DNA of 64,000 bases, from positions 66,620,784-66,684,783 of the forward strand of contig CM070910.1 of the NCBI GenBank assembly GCA_036417435.1, read 5' to 3'. Positions 21,291 through 34,084 of the stretch are shown here, one piece after another (position 1 is the stretch's first letter; the number at the start of each line of letters is the position of its first letter). Under the pieces are notes generated by a model that searched no databases, had not been told where the DNA came from, and saw only the letters and a list, made by a program, of their open reading frames with translations. Both the position numbers and the translations under genes were made by a program. Origin of the DNA: Inia geoffrensis. Taxonomy: Eukaryota; Chordata; Mammalia; Artiodactyla; Iniidae.

Positions 21291-24200
21291 GATTTGATAT
21301 GGGAGAAAGAACATACCCTGAATCTGGAAATAAATGAGTTTTAGTATTGATCTTCCTCAAATTAACTTTCTGATTTTTTTGAAACTTCCATGAGACATCT
21401 GGTTACATCTTCCCAACTCTTAGATTAGAAAAATAACACTTGCCCCGCTTTTTTTGAACTATAAATACAGAGAGGTTACCATGTTTCAAAGTTGTACGTG
21501 TAAGATACCATAACTTTTAAAATACATTTTATCTTTCCTTGTTAACCGGGAAGAACCCAATCTAATCTTTTGTAAACTCATGGCCATCAAAGAAATAGTC
21601 CAGTAACTTGCCCATTTTATTATATCATAAATCATGGTAGAAAAGCTGAGACCACTGCTCTGAACTGCCAGAAAGTAAGATTGCTTTGAGTACAATGTAC
21701 TCATAACAAAAATAATTGGTGAGTTAATTCTTTGTCACTGATTAAATTGGGACAAATAAATTTTGAGGTAGTTCTTAACTCCAGATACTAATTCTGATTT
21801 CCACTTTTGGAAGGTTTTATTTGTATTATCTGAGAATCTTTCATCTAAAAATGTTGCTTTGCCTTCTGATTCCTATAATTTCTCTTTTAGGCCTATGATT
21901 TCTTTTACAATGTTCTCAAGATTCATGGTCTCCATCTTAAGTCTCTATTATTCTTTGACTCACAAATATACTGAGCTTGCTTTATGTTTCTGCCTAGAGA
22001 ATAGTATATGACTGAGTGTGGCTTCTGGTATACTTCCTAGGTCATTTACCCCAAACTTATTTTAGCCCTTATTTCAATTCTATAGTCAACTGCCATTGTT
22101 TTACTCAATAAAGAAGATGGAGCTCGTGGAATTTATTGACCAAGAAGTAAATTTGAAAATACTGAACCATAGGAAGACTATATTATTTTCTCATTATCCT
22201 TTCTCCTAGAATGTCGATGGCCAAGAATTTCAGGATAAATATTAGGGGTGTAAATGACAATCTGACCAACCACAGTTATCAGATCTAACACAGCATTGGA
22301 AAGGTAACTGTGTCTTTGAAAACCTCTAAGCCTGTTAGGAATTATGGTTTCATAGAAGGGCATTGTCTAATTTTAATCTACCTTTTTTATGCTGAGCAAA
22401 AGAAGACAAGGCAAGAACTCAGAAATAAGTCTGGGTTGTTTCTAGTCAATGCTTTTTTTCCCCGTGAAATATAGAAACTTTCTCTTTGCAAATTGGAAAG
22501 ATTTTTTAACAGATTTTCTGTCAACTTTTAAACAAAGTCACAGGTTAACAATTGAGGGAATTCTGGGTGATCACAGAGTACTCAAGTCAGAAATATTAGA
22601 CCTGAAAGGATCCCGGGATGTCATTTAGCCCAACCTTCTACACGGTAAATGAAGAAAATGATTAATAATAAAGACATATGTTTGAGGTTACATTTCTAAA
22701 AAAAATTTATAAAGAATACAAATTATAAGTATATGAGTCAGGGTTTAGACATCTAGATCTCTATTATCTGTACCATACCTAGTTTAATTTTCCTGTTACA
22801 CAAAAAAAACCAAAGTCAACAGAGACTGTGAGAATACAGAGAGGAACCATCATCCGAGAAATCTGATCACAACTTTAATCCCCCAAACTACTAAGACTTG
22901 GATCACAGATGTTTTCAGTCTCTCCAGGGAGGTTGTGCCTAACACATTTCTCTAAAGCTGAAAATGGGCATGAGCCTGTAGTTTAAAGGAAAAAATTCTA
23001 AAATAAATCATGTTATGGGCATTAAGGGCAAACAACATTCTTTCAAAATGAGGCAAATTTTAATTGGATTCCTGAACCTCTTTTCAACAAGGGATGCTTC
23101 GGCACCATTAGTAAAGCGTCGTTCTTTCAGATGACGGAAACCTGTTCATGTTGGTGGACTCTTGGCACCTTAGTTTCCATGTTTCTGTTAGAGGTTGAAG
23201 TTGCTTGATGAATTCCAGAAGCTATATACAGCAATCTATATCTACACTATGATAGAAGAAACAAACAATGATGGCTATTCATGGTAATGCTGGAAGAGAC
23301 TGTTTTTGCCATGTCTGCTGTTAACTTACAAAGCGGTTCTCTGCACTTTGTGGATGGCTACAAGTCAAACACTTCTGCCTTAAATCTTTTCCTTAGAATC
23401 ATTTTGAAACAAGTTCTAAAAAGAAGATAGGAGCAAGAGAAATTTCTATTTATTTTGGAGGCTTAAGCAACATTGTGAAAGGGGTGAGACAGGTGCCTTA
23501 ATTAGCGTCTGTGACCTGACTTTTTTTTTTTTTTTTTTTGGTCTTACTTTCCTCTATTCTACCCTTGTTACTTTCTTTTTTTTTAGTACAGTCTTATCTA
23601 ACTCGTTCTCCCAGGAAACATGCCCCTCTCCCCCATCCATTAAACATGCTCTTTGAGAAGGATCTGGTCTACCATTCACCCTCAAGTATAAAAGACAGAT
23701 AAGGATTAGTGTGCCAACCTCCCTAAGGGCATTGGTTATTTTAGAAAAGGAAAAGCAACCCTGTTAAGTATAATCTAAATGACTAAAGTTCTCATGATGG
23801 AATGCCAGATATCAGAAAATAGCTGTATATTTCTTGGAAAAGATAGAGCAATATTTCAATACCCCAGAATATAACTACCTGTTACTAGATCAACAATACT
23901 ACTAAGAGATAAAAGTTGTGTATTAGTATGTGAAAGGGATCCAATAAACAAAAATGGTTCTCTTCAGGTCTGACTCTGAAAAAGCTGTAACAACAACAAC
24001 AAAAACAACTTAGGGAATATCATCATTCTATGGAATCAAAGTTCAGTCTCACTCTTTTTATTTCTAGAATGAACAGTCTCAAGAAATGTCTGTAATGGGC
24101 TTTGAGGTGAGGTCAACAATGAGGTCACATGCACTGTTCCCCATTTCTGGCTGTGAACTGTACTATATATTCACACGCACCTCTCCCCACAGAGATCTGA

Positions 24201-24919
24201 GGTGAAGCAGGCTATATTTTGACACAGTACTTTGGGATATAAAACAAATACGGAAAATACAACCGAAGATATTTAGCTTAATAAATTAGTTCTTCTCTGA
24301 ACGCTCCCTTAAGAAATAAAAAATATATTAAGTATGCTTTATGTTCTCAGAAACCTTAGTTTGCTGACCCCAAATAATAACTGTATGCATTGTTCTTTAT
24401 GGTACTTTTATGCAAGAATGCATAAATAAGTTCCCAACACTAATTCATTAATCCCTGGACACCCCATGGTGGTGCTGGAAGAAGAGTGAGGGTTGTGGGA
24501 AACACATGATAAATGTGCTCTCCTGGGGTGGTTCAATTTCCCAGCACTGATTTCATTTTTTTTGCCTGGAATCATAAAATAGTGTGAGTTCTACAGGAAC
24601 TGAGAGTAGGAACAAGAACAGTCCCTTATGGCTAGCTTTGAACAAGTCACTTTGATCCCTATGTCTGAGGTACAGACATCTCTGAAATAGCAGGGTTTAA
24701 AATATGTCCAAATTTCATTAGGCTTTGATGTGTTCAGATGAACTAAATTATTGCAAAGGCACTTGGCCCCTGGAGGTGTTCTCAAATGGCTACCAAAACT
24801 TCATCTTAAAATGTGTATGGAAATTACACATAACCATTGTAACATAAAATTATGAGTGAGAAGAGATAGTGAGTACCATGAAAGGATCAATATACACAAA
24901 TTCTAGCATTCCCAAACCC
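21291..24919. other. unique stretch with minor relics
   Basis: No gene supported. Contains a faint MIR-like piece at 22590-22700, a 19-T run at 23521-23539, a second T-run near 23577, and an unplaced, slightly GC-richer part at 23080-23400. A CAA/CAAA-type purine-poor run lies at 23990-24010. Confidence 0.4.
22585..22700 (+). mobile_element. possible MIR-family remnant
   Basis: Order: ttagacctgaaaggatccc, tcatttagcccaaccttct, ggtaaatgaagaaaat, ttgaggttacatttc. This recalls the core of MIR-type elements but is highly decayed. Confidence 0.4.
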
Positions 24920-25460
24920 CAGGACAGTGCAGGCTACATAATTTGCCAAGCAGGTACAAAATGAAAATGTGGGGTCCCTTGCTCAGTTTGCAGGAAGAAA
25001 AGCTTTTTCCTTTCTTTGGCAGTCTCTTGACTTATTGTCATGTTTTCTGTTGGCTATAAAGTTGCACTACCTTGTGCACGGGGATACCCCTATGGAGAGG
25101 GCAGAACCTTCAGAAGTGCCCCAGGCCCCTGCCCAGCAACTCGGTGCTCAAGGTGCAAGTCCAGACCCTCCCAAGTCCAGACCCCACCTGGGGAGGAGGG
25201 CAACAGCTGTAGCCGGCAAGGGATGAGGATGCAGCAGGCCAGTAACCTGTCCTGGGGAGGCAGAGAGACAAGGCAGGCACACATATTGTGAGCTCTCCAA
25301 GCCTCAGGTGCATGCTCCATTTTCTCATCAGATTTCACTTATTAAAGTACAACACCAAAGATAAGATTATTAAGAATTTTGAGATGGCCACCACAGAGGA
25401 TTAAACCCTATGCGCACTGAGCTACTGTACCAGTTGCTCTCCCATGAAGCCAGCCTTGCA
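24920..25460 (+). mobile_element. unnamed ancient repeat, possibly split
   Basis: The left part (caggtacaaaatgaaaatgt, ggggtcccttgctca) and the right part (ttattaagaattttgagatgg, gaggattaaacccta, catgaagccagcc) resemble two pieces I recall as adjacent in a common mammalian repeat. Between them are about 340 bp of GC-richer DNA. The family and the split reading are inference. Confidence 0.4.
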
Positions 25461-25589
25461 CTAGCAATAATCAATTCAAAACCTAAAAATACAACTTTGA
25501 GTTACCTGCGAGGGACTCTCTAACCAAAGGTGTACAGAGAAAATTGTGAAATGCTGTAGAAAGACATAAGTTAAGAGATGAATAAGTGG

Positions 25590-27050
25590 AGAGATGTACT
25601 ATATTAATGGATGGGAGGATGATCAGTAAGACATGCAGTCTTCTCCCAAACCAGTCTACAAATTCAAGGCACTGCCAGTAGGATGTTTAGGTAGAATTAG
25701 GCAAATCAATTTTTAAAATTCATATGGACGAGAAAAGTCTGATAATATCAAAGTTAATTCATTTAAAGAACAAAAGGAGAGAGGGATTTCCATATCAGAT
25801 TTCAAGACATAATGTTTTATTCATGCAGAGAAATAGTGATAGCTCAGTGAAACCAAAGCCTATATAGAAACTTGGTTATAAGAAGATGGCATTATAACTC
25901 AGTGGGAATTATGCAACAAATAGTAATGAGACAATCAGATATTTGTCTACATAAGTATTAATTTAGATTCTTACCTCATAGCATTCACTAAAACAAATTC
26001 CAGCTATTCAATAGTCTATGTCTCTTAACACTGAGCTCAGGGCTAAAGTTGGATGTGCTAGTTGTCTCAATGCTCTGTTTTGATGAACACGTGGGATAAG
26101 GGAATAGAAGTAGCAAGAGAGTATTGGACCAAGAGCCAAGTCATGGAAACAAGAAAAATAAAAATTCTCAACTGCCATAAAAAAATGCAGGAGAGTAAAG
26201 TTACAATATCAATGTATAAGATGATGTTTTAAATCAACACGCAAAAACACCATTCATAGGGAAAAATTGTTAACATTGGCAGCTTCAAAATTTTTTTTTT
26301 TGCGGTACACGGGCCTCTCACTGTTGTGGCCTCTCCCGTGGCGGAGCACAGGCTCTGGACGCGCAGGCCCAGCGGCCATGGCTCATGGGCCCAGCCGCTC
26401 CGCGGCACGCGGGATCCTCCCAGAACGGGGCACGAACCCGCGCCTCCCGCAGCGGCAGGCGGACTCTCAAGCACTGCGCCACCAGGGAAGCCCGGCAACT
26501 TCAAAATTTGAAATCAGAAAGTTAAGACTCAGACTGGGGTAGATATTTGCAATGTGTCTAATTAATAAACAATCAGAATTCAGCATATATAAAGAATTCC
26601 TATGCATAAATTCAAAATATGAAAGAAAACCAGCAGAAAGATGGGCAAATGATAGGAAGAGGCAATACACAGCAGAGGAAGCCCATACTGCCAATAACTA
26701 TTTTTTAAAAAGTACCCGAACTCACTCCTAATCAGGGGATGCAAATTAAAACAATAATGAGACACCATTTCACACCAAAAATTCAGAAGCATGAAAAAAA
26801 AAAAAAAAATGTTGGCAAGGATGTGGGTAGACAGGAATTCTATACCCATGGAAGTGAGATTGTAAATTGGCATAAGTACTTTGGCCATCAACATCAAGGT
26901 ATCCAATAAAGCTACAAATGCATATGCCCTATAACCTATGAATTCTACTTCTAAATATATTTCGGTTAAAATCTTTGCATATTTGAGCCAGGATTCATAT
27001 CTACGATATGTATCGCAGCTCTGATTCTAACAGCAAAAAGTGGAACCTAC
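25590..27050 (+). mobile_element. decayed L1 LINE ORF2 3' region, split by a CHR SINE
   Basis: Left of the SINE the text follows L1 ORF2 (ttcaaggcactgccagtagg, aaattcatatggacgag, cagagaaatagtgatagctc). Right of it are ORF2 C-terminal landmarks: agatgggcaaatgataggaa, ggggatgcaaattaaaac, gagacaccatttcacacc, tgttggcaaggatgtggg, ctcagctctgattctaac-like text near 27020. Multiple stops make it inactive. A 16-A run is at 26794-26809. Confidence 0.85.
26291..26493 (-). mobile_element. short CHR-type SINE inserted in L1
   Basis: Reverse-complement short form. The flanking repeat gcagcttcaaaa (26279-26290) and gcaacttcaaaa (26494-26505) is the target duplication with one mismatch. This copy has more substitutions than most others here. 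Confidence 0.95.
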
Positions 27051-28599
27051 TCATATATCTCCTTCTACCCTTTTGATGAAGTTTTCTTTATTCCGTTTTG
27101 TCTCAACCTCAGAAGTCACACTTTCTGCTTCTGCTATTTAAATAGTTGGGCTCAAATTTTTAATGTGCTTACTTAAATTAGAATAGTCCTTTTCATTTTC
27201 CATATTTCTTTTATAATGTGTTTTCTCATTTCTTTGTTCATCATTGCTTACTGAAATATGACTTATCCCTTCCTTGTCTCTATAAATTCTTACTTTTGGT
27301 ATATAACTTTTTTTCTGACACTTATGGCTGCTGATCAGAGTTCAATTACCAATCTAACGGTCATTCCTTTGTAAAAAAAAAAAAAAAATCTTTGGTCGCC
27401 TTTTCTTTTTGTTTTTTGTTTTTTTGCTTTAATGATCTACTGCTTATTTATGACACAGCTAAAAGAACACTTGTTTTTATTTATCTTCTTCAGGGCTTGA
27501 TAATGCTTTAGCTTTTGTGAGGACTCATGTCTTTGTTCAAGCTGAGAAAATCCTCATGCATTATGTCTTCAACGACTTCCTCTCCCTTATTTTCTCTAGT
27601 CCTTCCTTTGGAAACAAGTAAAGGTCTCCAACCCATCACAGAAGATGTCAAAACCAATTGGAACAGCTGTCATCCACAAACCACCAGCACATCCATACCG
27701 ATGTGAGGAGCAGAATACCACTCCTGTATGGAACTGGGGCCCAAATTCCCCGCAACACGCAGCTGCCAGATCCTCAGCTCCGGTCTTTGCAGATCCCATA
27801 TGGTGTAAACTGAGCTTCAGTGATTGCCCACTCTTCTCACTTTACATTTCCCCCTCTGTGTCTATCATCTGTGAATATCCCACTATATGTTCCAAAATTA
27901 ATTATGAAATAAAAATTATTTTAGTGTACTTTAAAAGCGCATGTGTATGTTGGATGAGCAGAAGAATTTGTCCTTCTACTCACCCACTCTATCAGAAACT
28001 TATACCCAAACTTCTAAAATGCACAAATATTAAAAACCAGATGAAAAACTAATTAGAATTGTGTGCTCTAAGGTACGATTGAATACCTTATGTTTGTGTA
28101 GCTGAGAAGACTTAAACATATGAATGATCCCTGAGGAATTTTCTCTGCTTTGTTCATTGCCATATTAATAGGAGAAGCAGCCAACCAAGAGTCCTCAGAT
28201 CACCCTTGGGATGGTGACTTACTGGTAAAGCATGGAAAGTATTTTCCCCAATTTGGGGTAAATTACACAGGGTCCTTGGTATTTCCAAGATCCAGCTTCC
28301 CGTTTCTGCAGTTCATCAGGCTGTCAGGCGTGCCCTGGGTCTGGCCTGAAGGGGGAGGAGTTATTAGATTTGCACTCCTTTGAAAGCCCAGGAGCGGGCT
28401 TCACAGGACACCGCTGCCGTGCTGATAGGAGTACAGGCAAGGGGCCACAGGGATGATTCGAGGTGCCCAAATGGATAGGGGTTACAGGGCGTAGGGGAGT
28501 ATCAAGCAGGTTATTATTAAATTGGGGAAATTAACCTGAGTATTACACAGCAGTTCATATCTACTTTATTAAGGTAGCTCTTCCCATTTGAACTAAACT
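27051..28599. other. unique sequence
   Basis: T-rich DNA with an A-run at 27373-27388, then mixed sequence. A 135-codon plus frame at 27645-28052 shows no known motif. No gene supported. Confidence 0.4.
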
Positions 28600-28750
28600 C
28601 TTACTATATGAACTTAGAAACTGGAAAGATTCAGATAAGGAGTAAGAAGTACAGATCCACAGAAATGAAGTGCCTTGCCCATGTCATATGACAAGGAGAT
28701 GGCCAAGGCTATCCCAGAACCTGGAGTTTATCATCTTTAGCCTCTTCATA
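28600..28750 (+). mobile_element. probable MIR SINE remnant
   Basis: Contains gaaatgaagtgccttgccca, tgtcatatgacaaggagatg and cagaacctggagtttatc, similar to the middle and 3' half of MIR. Highly diverged. Confidence 0.5.
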
Positions 28751-29229
28751 TCCATAGTAGGTAAGACTTCCAGACTTATCTCTGAGTAAACACTATACCA
28801 CGGAATCTCAGTGCTGCTGCAATCACTCCCATTGCTGAATCGCTGTGTCTTCTTTCACGAATGAGGGATAAGTTTCATTCATCCATTTATTCATTCATTT
28901 TTTCATACCTCTCTGTTTTCGTCTTGGACATATGCAATATTACTATAACAAAGTTGAAAACTAATTATAAAGAATTGTACCTTTAATTTTCTCTCTTGCA
29001 TACATAAAATAGATATAAAAATATACAGTTCTGGTATCATAAAAATTATTTTCCAATGTTAATCCTAGCTATCTAATGTGTTGGGGTTTTTTTTAACCTT
29101 AAAATGCAGAAATCACGTGTTAAAAGAGGCATATGGTCTACGCAAGGAGATGCCATTTCCTACATGGGACCACACAGAAAGAAAAAAAGTAAGCAGGATG
29201 TGCCAGGCCTCTGTTAAGAAAGGCAGAGG
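28751..29229. other. unique AT-rich sequence
   Basis: Nothing recognised except a short imperfect ATTC run near 28876-28905. Confidence 0.4.
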
Positions 29230-29466
29230 GGGCTCCCTTGGGGGCTCCCCTGGTGGCGCAGTGGTTGAGAGTCCGCCTGCCGATGCAGGGGACACGGGTT
29301 CGTGCCCCGGTCCAGGAAGATCCCACATGCCGCGGACCAGCTGGGCCCGTGAGCCATGGCCGCTGAGCCTGCGCGTCCGGAGCCTGCGCTCCACCACGGG
29401 AGAGGCCACAGCAGTGAGAGGCCCGCGTACCGCAAAACAAACAAACAAACAAACAAACAAACAAAC
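29230..29466 (+). mobile_element. short CHR-type SINE with duplicated head
   Basis: Full short form with a (CAAA)n tail. The direct repeat aaaggcagagg lies at 29219-29229 and 29467-29477. Between the left repeat and the normal head there is an extra 12-bp copy of the head (gggctcccttgg before gggctcccctgg), so the 5' end is partly doubled. Confidence 0.93.
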
Positions 29467-29499
29467 AAAGGCAGAGGAAAGTGGAGACAAGCAGCATAT

Positions 29500-30000
29500 T
29501 AATCAGCATTCTCCACTGGTACAGAACAAATAGGATATAGATAGAGATATAAGGGGAGATTTAATATAGGAATGGGCTCTTGTGATTATAGAGGCCAAAA
29601 GCTCCACAATCTGCTGTCCGTGAGTGGAGAACCAGGAGAGCCAACAGTGTAATTCAGTCCTAGTCCAAAGGCCCAGGAATTGGGTGGCCGATGATGTCAG
29701 GCCCCGTCTGAAGACTGGAGAACCATGAGTGCTGACGTCCAAGGGCAGAAGATGGGTGTCCCAGATCAAGCAAAGGGAGCAAATTTACCCTTTCTCTGCC
29801 TTTCTGTTCTATTCAAGTCCTCAATGGATTGAATGACACCCATTGGCACTGGGACGGTGAATCTTCTTTATTCAGTCTACTGATTCAAATGCTAACCTCC
29901 TCCGGAGACACCCTCACAGACTCACCCAGAAATAATGATTTACTAGCTATCTGGGCATCCTTTAGCCCAGTCAAGTTGACACATAAAATTAACCATCAAA
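29500..30000 (-). mobile_element. ERVL-type (MLT2-like) solo LTR
   Basis: On the plus strand it reads as a reversed LTR: taatcagcattctccactgg, aataggatatagatagagat, aatgggctcttgtgatt, ttcagtctactgattcaaat and finally aagttgacacataaaattaa. This is the order of MLT2-type LTRs of the ERVL family. It is an old, non-coding relic. Confidence 0.75.
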
Positions 30001-30215
30001 AGTAGTGTTCAGTGAGCCCTACTATGGGGCAGTTACTGTACTCAACTCTTTCCTCATTTAATCCTTAAAATGACTTTCCAGTCTTCCAGATGGGACAAGT
30101 GACAACAGATGCTTTGAGAAGATAATGAATATGCCCAGCACTGCACATAAGGTACACGGCTGAATAAGAGCATAAACTAATGGATGGCTAAATCCAAAGC
30201 CTGCATTCTTTCCAT
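30001..30215 (+). mobile_element. MIR SINE remnant
   Basis: Shows ctactatggggcagttactg, tcctcatttaatccttaaaa and tgcccagcactgcacataag. Decayed forward MIR; edges approximate. Confidence 0.55.
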
Positions 30216-30242
30216 CCAATCCTGTTACTACCTTAACAGCAT

Positions 30243-30279
30243 CACAAACACGCACACGCACACACACACACACACACGC
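30243..30279. repeat. (CA)n microsatellite
   Basis: CA run with CGCA variants at both ends, a probable length-variable marker. Confidence 0.95.
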
Positions 30280-31301
30280 ATGTGCCCAGGAAGCAGAGTT
30301 CTTGGGTTTCAACTTTCTCACAATATCCAATTATCCCAACTTGGTTTATCAGGTAGTCCTGTCCAGGAAGACACGGAATCTGACCCCCAGACAAAAGAAG
30401 AGTCACCCCAGGGTGACTGGATGGAGAATGTCAGTTTAAATAGAAGGGATGGTGCCAAGGAGGCCCACAGGGCAGCGGTACCCGAGCACCCGGAGGCAGG
30501 AGGGTCCCAAACACAGATTTTGCCTTTTACCAAGTTTTGCCTCCAGTCTTTTCTGCACTTGCCACTTCCGCCCACTGTTCTCTCCAGCTCTTCCAGCATT
30601 TCCAAATCCACCCACAGCTTAAAGATCCAGATGTAGAAATCTTCAAGGCTCATACCTACAACTCTTAAAAACTTCAACGAAAACAAATTTTCAAGATGAA
30701 TCTGAGCCTTTTATTTCTTCTTACAGGCACTCTTTCTGTTGGGATCGTCCAAAGAAATGAAAGGAAACAAGATCAATCCTATTTTGTGTTTGGATTTCAG
30801 CAAAGTGTGAGAATTATTTGAGCCATTTCCTTGTCCTATATAGGGAAATATGTTTTCCATGATATGGTTGTCTAGAAACACACAGGTAAAATAAAATCTT
30901 CAAAGTACTTCCCCTCAGATCCAGAAATGATGAGCAGTTTGACATCCTGTATCCCCCTGACTGCAAACCAGAAACCTCTCTGTCAGAAGCTATTCCTGCA
31001 ATATTATACCTCTAATGTTGTGGGAAGTTGTCTGAGGCTAAAGGCAGCTGTAATAATGGGATTGTGTTTCAAAAAAGAGCTGGCTGTAAGGCCATGCTGT
31101 AAATGAAAAGCATCATAAAAGGAACATTACCACTCTTAAAAAACAGTGAGACTGCTCAAATAACTCATTGAAGGCTATTTTTATGGTCCCCTAATTCTGT
31201 TTTTAAAATCAAATACAACTCTAAAAACTAGCTCACTCCAAGTTGGGGAGAAAGCCAAACCACTTCAGTTTAAGAAGAATCTTAAATCTTACCTGCTAAA
31301 G
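30280..31301. other. unique sequence
   Basis: About 1 kb with no named repeat. Frames of 150 (30184-30636, plus) and 122 codons (30318-30686, minus) overlap on opposite strands and match nothing known, so neither is called. A low-CpG, GC-balanced block at 30990-31140 looks like possible conserved non-coding DNA. Confidence 0.4.
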
Positions 31302-31340
31302 TTCATTCATTCATTCATTAATTCATTCATCATTCATTCA
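31302..31340. repeat. (ATTC)n microsatellite
   Basis: Imperfect tetranucleotide run at the tail of an antisense L2, whose own end is a (TGAA)n-like repeat. Confidence 0.9.
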
Positions 31341-31690
31341 AAGAAGCATGTATTAAGCACCAAGTATATGTAAAGTATTGAAATAGATGTCTTAGTATTG
31401 AATATATTAATATTGAATAGTACTTCCCATCCAGTATTTTATAATCAAACAGAGGCAATAAGACCTGTACATCTGCCACTAAAGTATAATAAGAAACTAC
31501 AATAAGCTAAATATCCTAAGAGAAAAACAAGCAGGAGTGTGAGAAGTTGGGAAAAAATCAATTTTGGCTGTGGGGATTCTGGAAGACTTCATGGAGGAAG
31601 TGGCATTTAGCCTTGGAGGATGGAGACAGAGGATATCCTTGATAGGAGAGACAGTGTGTGAAAAGGCAGAGCCACAGAGTGCAATCGTGG
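31302..31690 (-). mobile_element. L2 LINE 3' region
   Basis: Begins with the reversed L2 tail (ATTC run, tgtattaagcaccaagtata) and continues with ggaagacttcatggaggaag, tggcatttagccttggagg and gtgtgtgaaaaggcagagcc, the reverse-complement L2 order. Confidence 0.65.
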
Positions 31691-34084
31691 AAAGGTGAAC
31701 AATTCCATTCAACCGGAATCTGAAAGCAATGTGAGAGTGAAGCCCAAAAGGCTGGGCACGATCATGGAGAGCCCATCACACTAGGGCTAGTTGTGTGGCC
31801 CGTTGTCCAGTGGATCTGCCGATCAGAAAGTAGACCAGGAAGCTTAAGTTCGCTGCTGTGAGGCCCCTAACCTGCTTCTTAGGGGAAGACTGGAAAGGAA
31901 CTCACAAATCTCATATAGTCAAAGAATAGCTAGCAAGACATTCTCTCTTTGCCTTGGTTATTGTGATGTTCAAAATCAAGGCTCAGAGCGAGGACCCCTG
32001 GCATTTATTTTGTGTACCTCCCTCATTTCTGGTTTCATCTTAGGTTTCCTTAGTCTCCTTTTCTTTTTGTTCCTAGCTCCTCACATAAAAAACATATTTC
32101 CTGTTAATGTGTTTTTATTATAAAGCAGTGATCATATAAACAGATGCAACATAGAGATACAAATGAACGACCAAGTGGAGAAGGGCAGGGTGTGCCTCTA
32201 AATGAATCCATTTTCCAGAAGTCATAAGACTAATGCTCTTCAAATACACCATTCTACATATTCGTTTCTGACAATCACTGAGTAACAAGTTCTACGATTT
32301 CTACGGCTAGAAATGTTTTTCCATAGGTAATTTTGTACAGCCCTTGCTCTATAAGTACAAGTGACACTACTTTATATAGTAACATGTCTTTTAAATAAGA
32401 AGAAGAAATGAGATCTCTTAACATGGAGTTAGTAAGCAGGCAGGGAAAAACATTTTTTACCCAGTGTCAAAGCAACAGCCAGATCTGCTTCGTCCATGTA
32501 CCCAAATTAATGCTTCTGACAGCGCTATGAGGCACCATCTCAGAGCAAAACATGCCAAGTCAGAGTCCCAAGGGCATGTCCAAATATGACATGACCATGA
32601 CAGTAATAGTGATGATGGGTAATGAAGCATGTGCCCTAGGACGTCAATGACCTAGGCATCTCCAGATGACTCATCATTCACATCCCAAGTGGGTGAGTGT
32701 TTTGTTTTCATTAAGGTATAAATCTGAGGACTAAACATGCGGTCCATTAATGTATGACCCCCCCCCCAATACTTTCTCCTCACCTCAGCATTGCTCTAGT
32801 TGTAAACTAGCAAACATCAAGGACCATATCTGTGTGATTGTATGCATGCTGAAGCATGTTAAAAGTCAATATCAAGCCAATGGCCAGGTAGGTCTAGTTA
32901 AAACATTTGTAACCATCTGAAGCAGTAAGAATGAACACGAAAATCAGGAAGAATCAGAGCTGAAATTCCTCTAGTCCTGTAAAATACGAGCTGCGTGCAT
33001 TGGGAAGAGATAGTGGATTACACATGTGGTGGGTTAGTTGTTTCACCTATTGTACAATATCTTAGCAGCTGCTGAAATTGACGCAATTGAAAACACATGT
33101 CTGTGCTCTGTGTGTGGGAGAGCAGGAAAGGAGTGGGGTGTGACTTCTATGCTAGCATGGCCAGGGAGCCAAAGCAAAACCTTACTTTTAAATATAAATA
33201 CATTTCCCTGAGGGATTTTCTAGTATTTAGCTTGACCCATACATATTCTCCAGCCAATACCTCCCTCCCCAAAAGAAGTAAGAGGAAAAATAATAAAGGC
33301 AGGAAGCTTTCAAATTTCTACCTGCATTAACATACCAGAGCATAATAGCTTTGAAACCATTTCTGCTTAATGAACACCCACATTTGCATTTCAAGAGCAC
33401 CCCAGGGTGCAATAAAGTCAATACAGCATAGATAATTTTGAAGTCAACCCTTTTCCTTCTCTAAAAGGTCCTTTAACTATAAAAACCAATTTTAATAAAA
33501 AGGTATCTGTACTCAAGATCCTCCATTATACAACACACTTCATCATAACATAAAAGTTTTGTCCCAAAGACCAACTTTAAGGAATTTACAGTAGATTAAT
33601 GTTGTTATTAGTCATGACTGTGTGCAGCAAATTGTGTTCTCACAGCTCTTCCAACACGAGGTCAAAACAGGAAACTGAATTAAATTCTGAAGGTTAATTC
33701 CTTAGCTGTCCATCTATCCTGGTGACTGCACGAAGGATAGAGTTGAGAATGAAGGTTTTCTCACTAAAGAGACTGCCAAATGTATTGAAGAGAAAGCCAC
33801 ATAAGGAACACTTTTGGTCAGAAGAAACATGATTAAGTTACAATACTCTGAACCAAACTCCAGCAATATGTCTGGTTGTAGCAAGAGATATGAAAAACGA
33901 GGGTCACCCATCCCCACATGCCCAAGACCTAGACTGTCAGCACATCTAAAGTGATGAAGCTCAAAATGAGTGGAAACTCATAAAGCACATATTTATGTCA
34001 GATATTTAATTTGTAGTTTATATTGAATATCATTTGTAATGTATACAGTAACATTAACATGATCAGAGCTATTCTTTTGCATTT
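31691..34084. other. long unique stretch
   Basis: About 2.4 kb with no recognised repeat and no supported gene. A C-run (32757-32767) is the only simple feature. Long repeat-free runs can hold regulatory DNA, but no specific site is evident. Confidence 0.4.

Noticed and set aside
27645..28052. 135-codon plus-strand frame
   Set aside because: No known motif, high Ser/Pro/Cys content without pattern, and no promoter or splice context.
30184..30686. 150- and 122-codon frames on opposite strands
   Set aside because: They overlap each other, one begins in a CA microsatellite, and neither has a recognisable motif or splice context.
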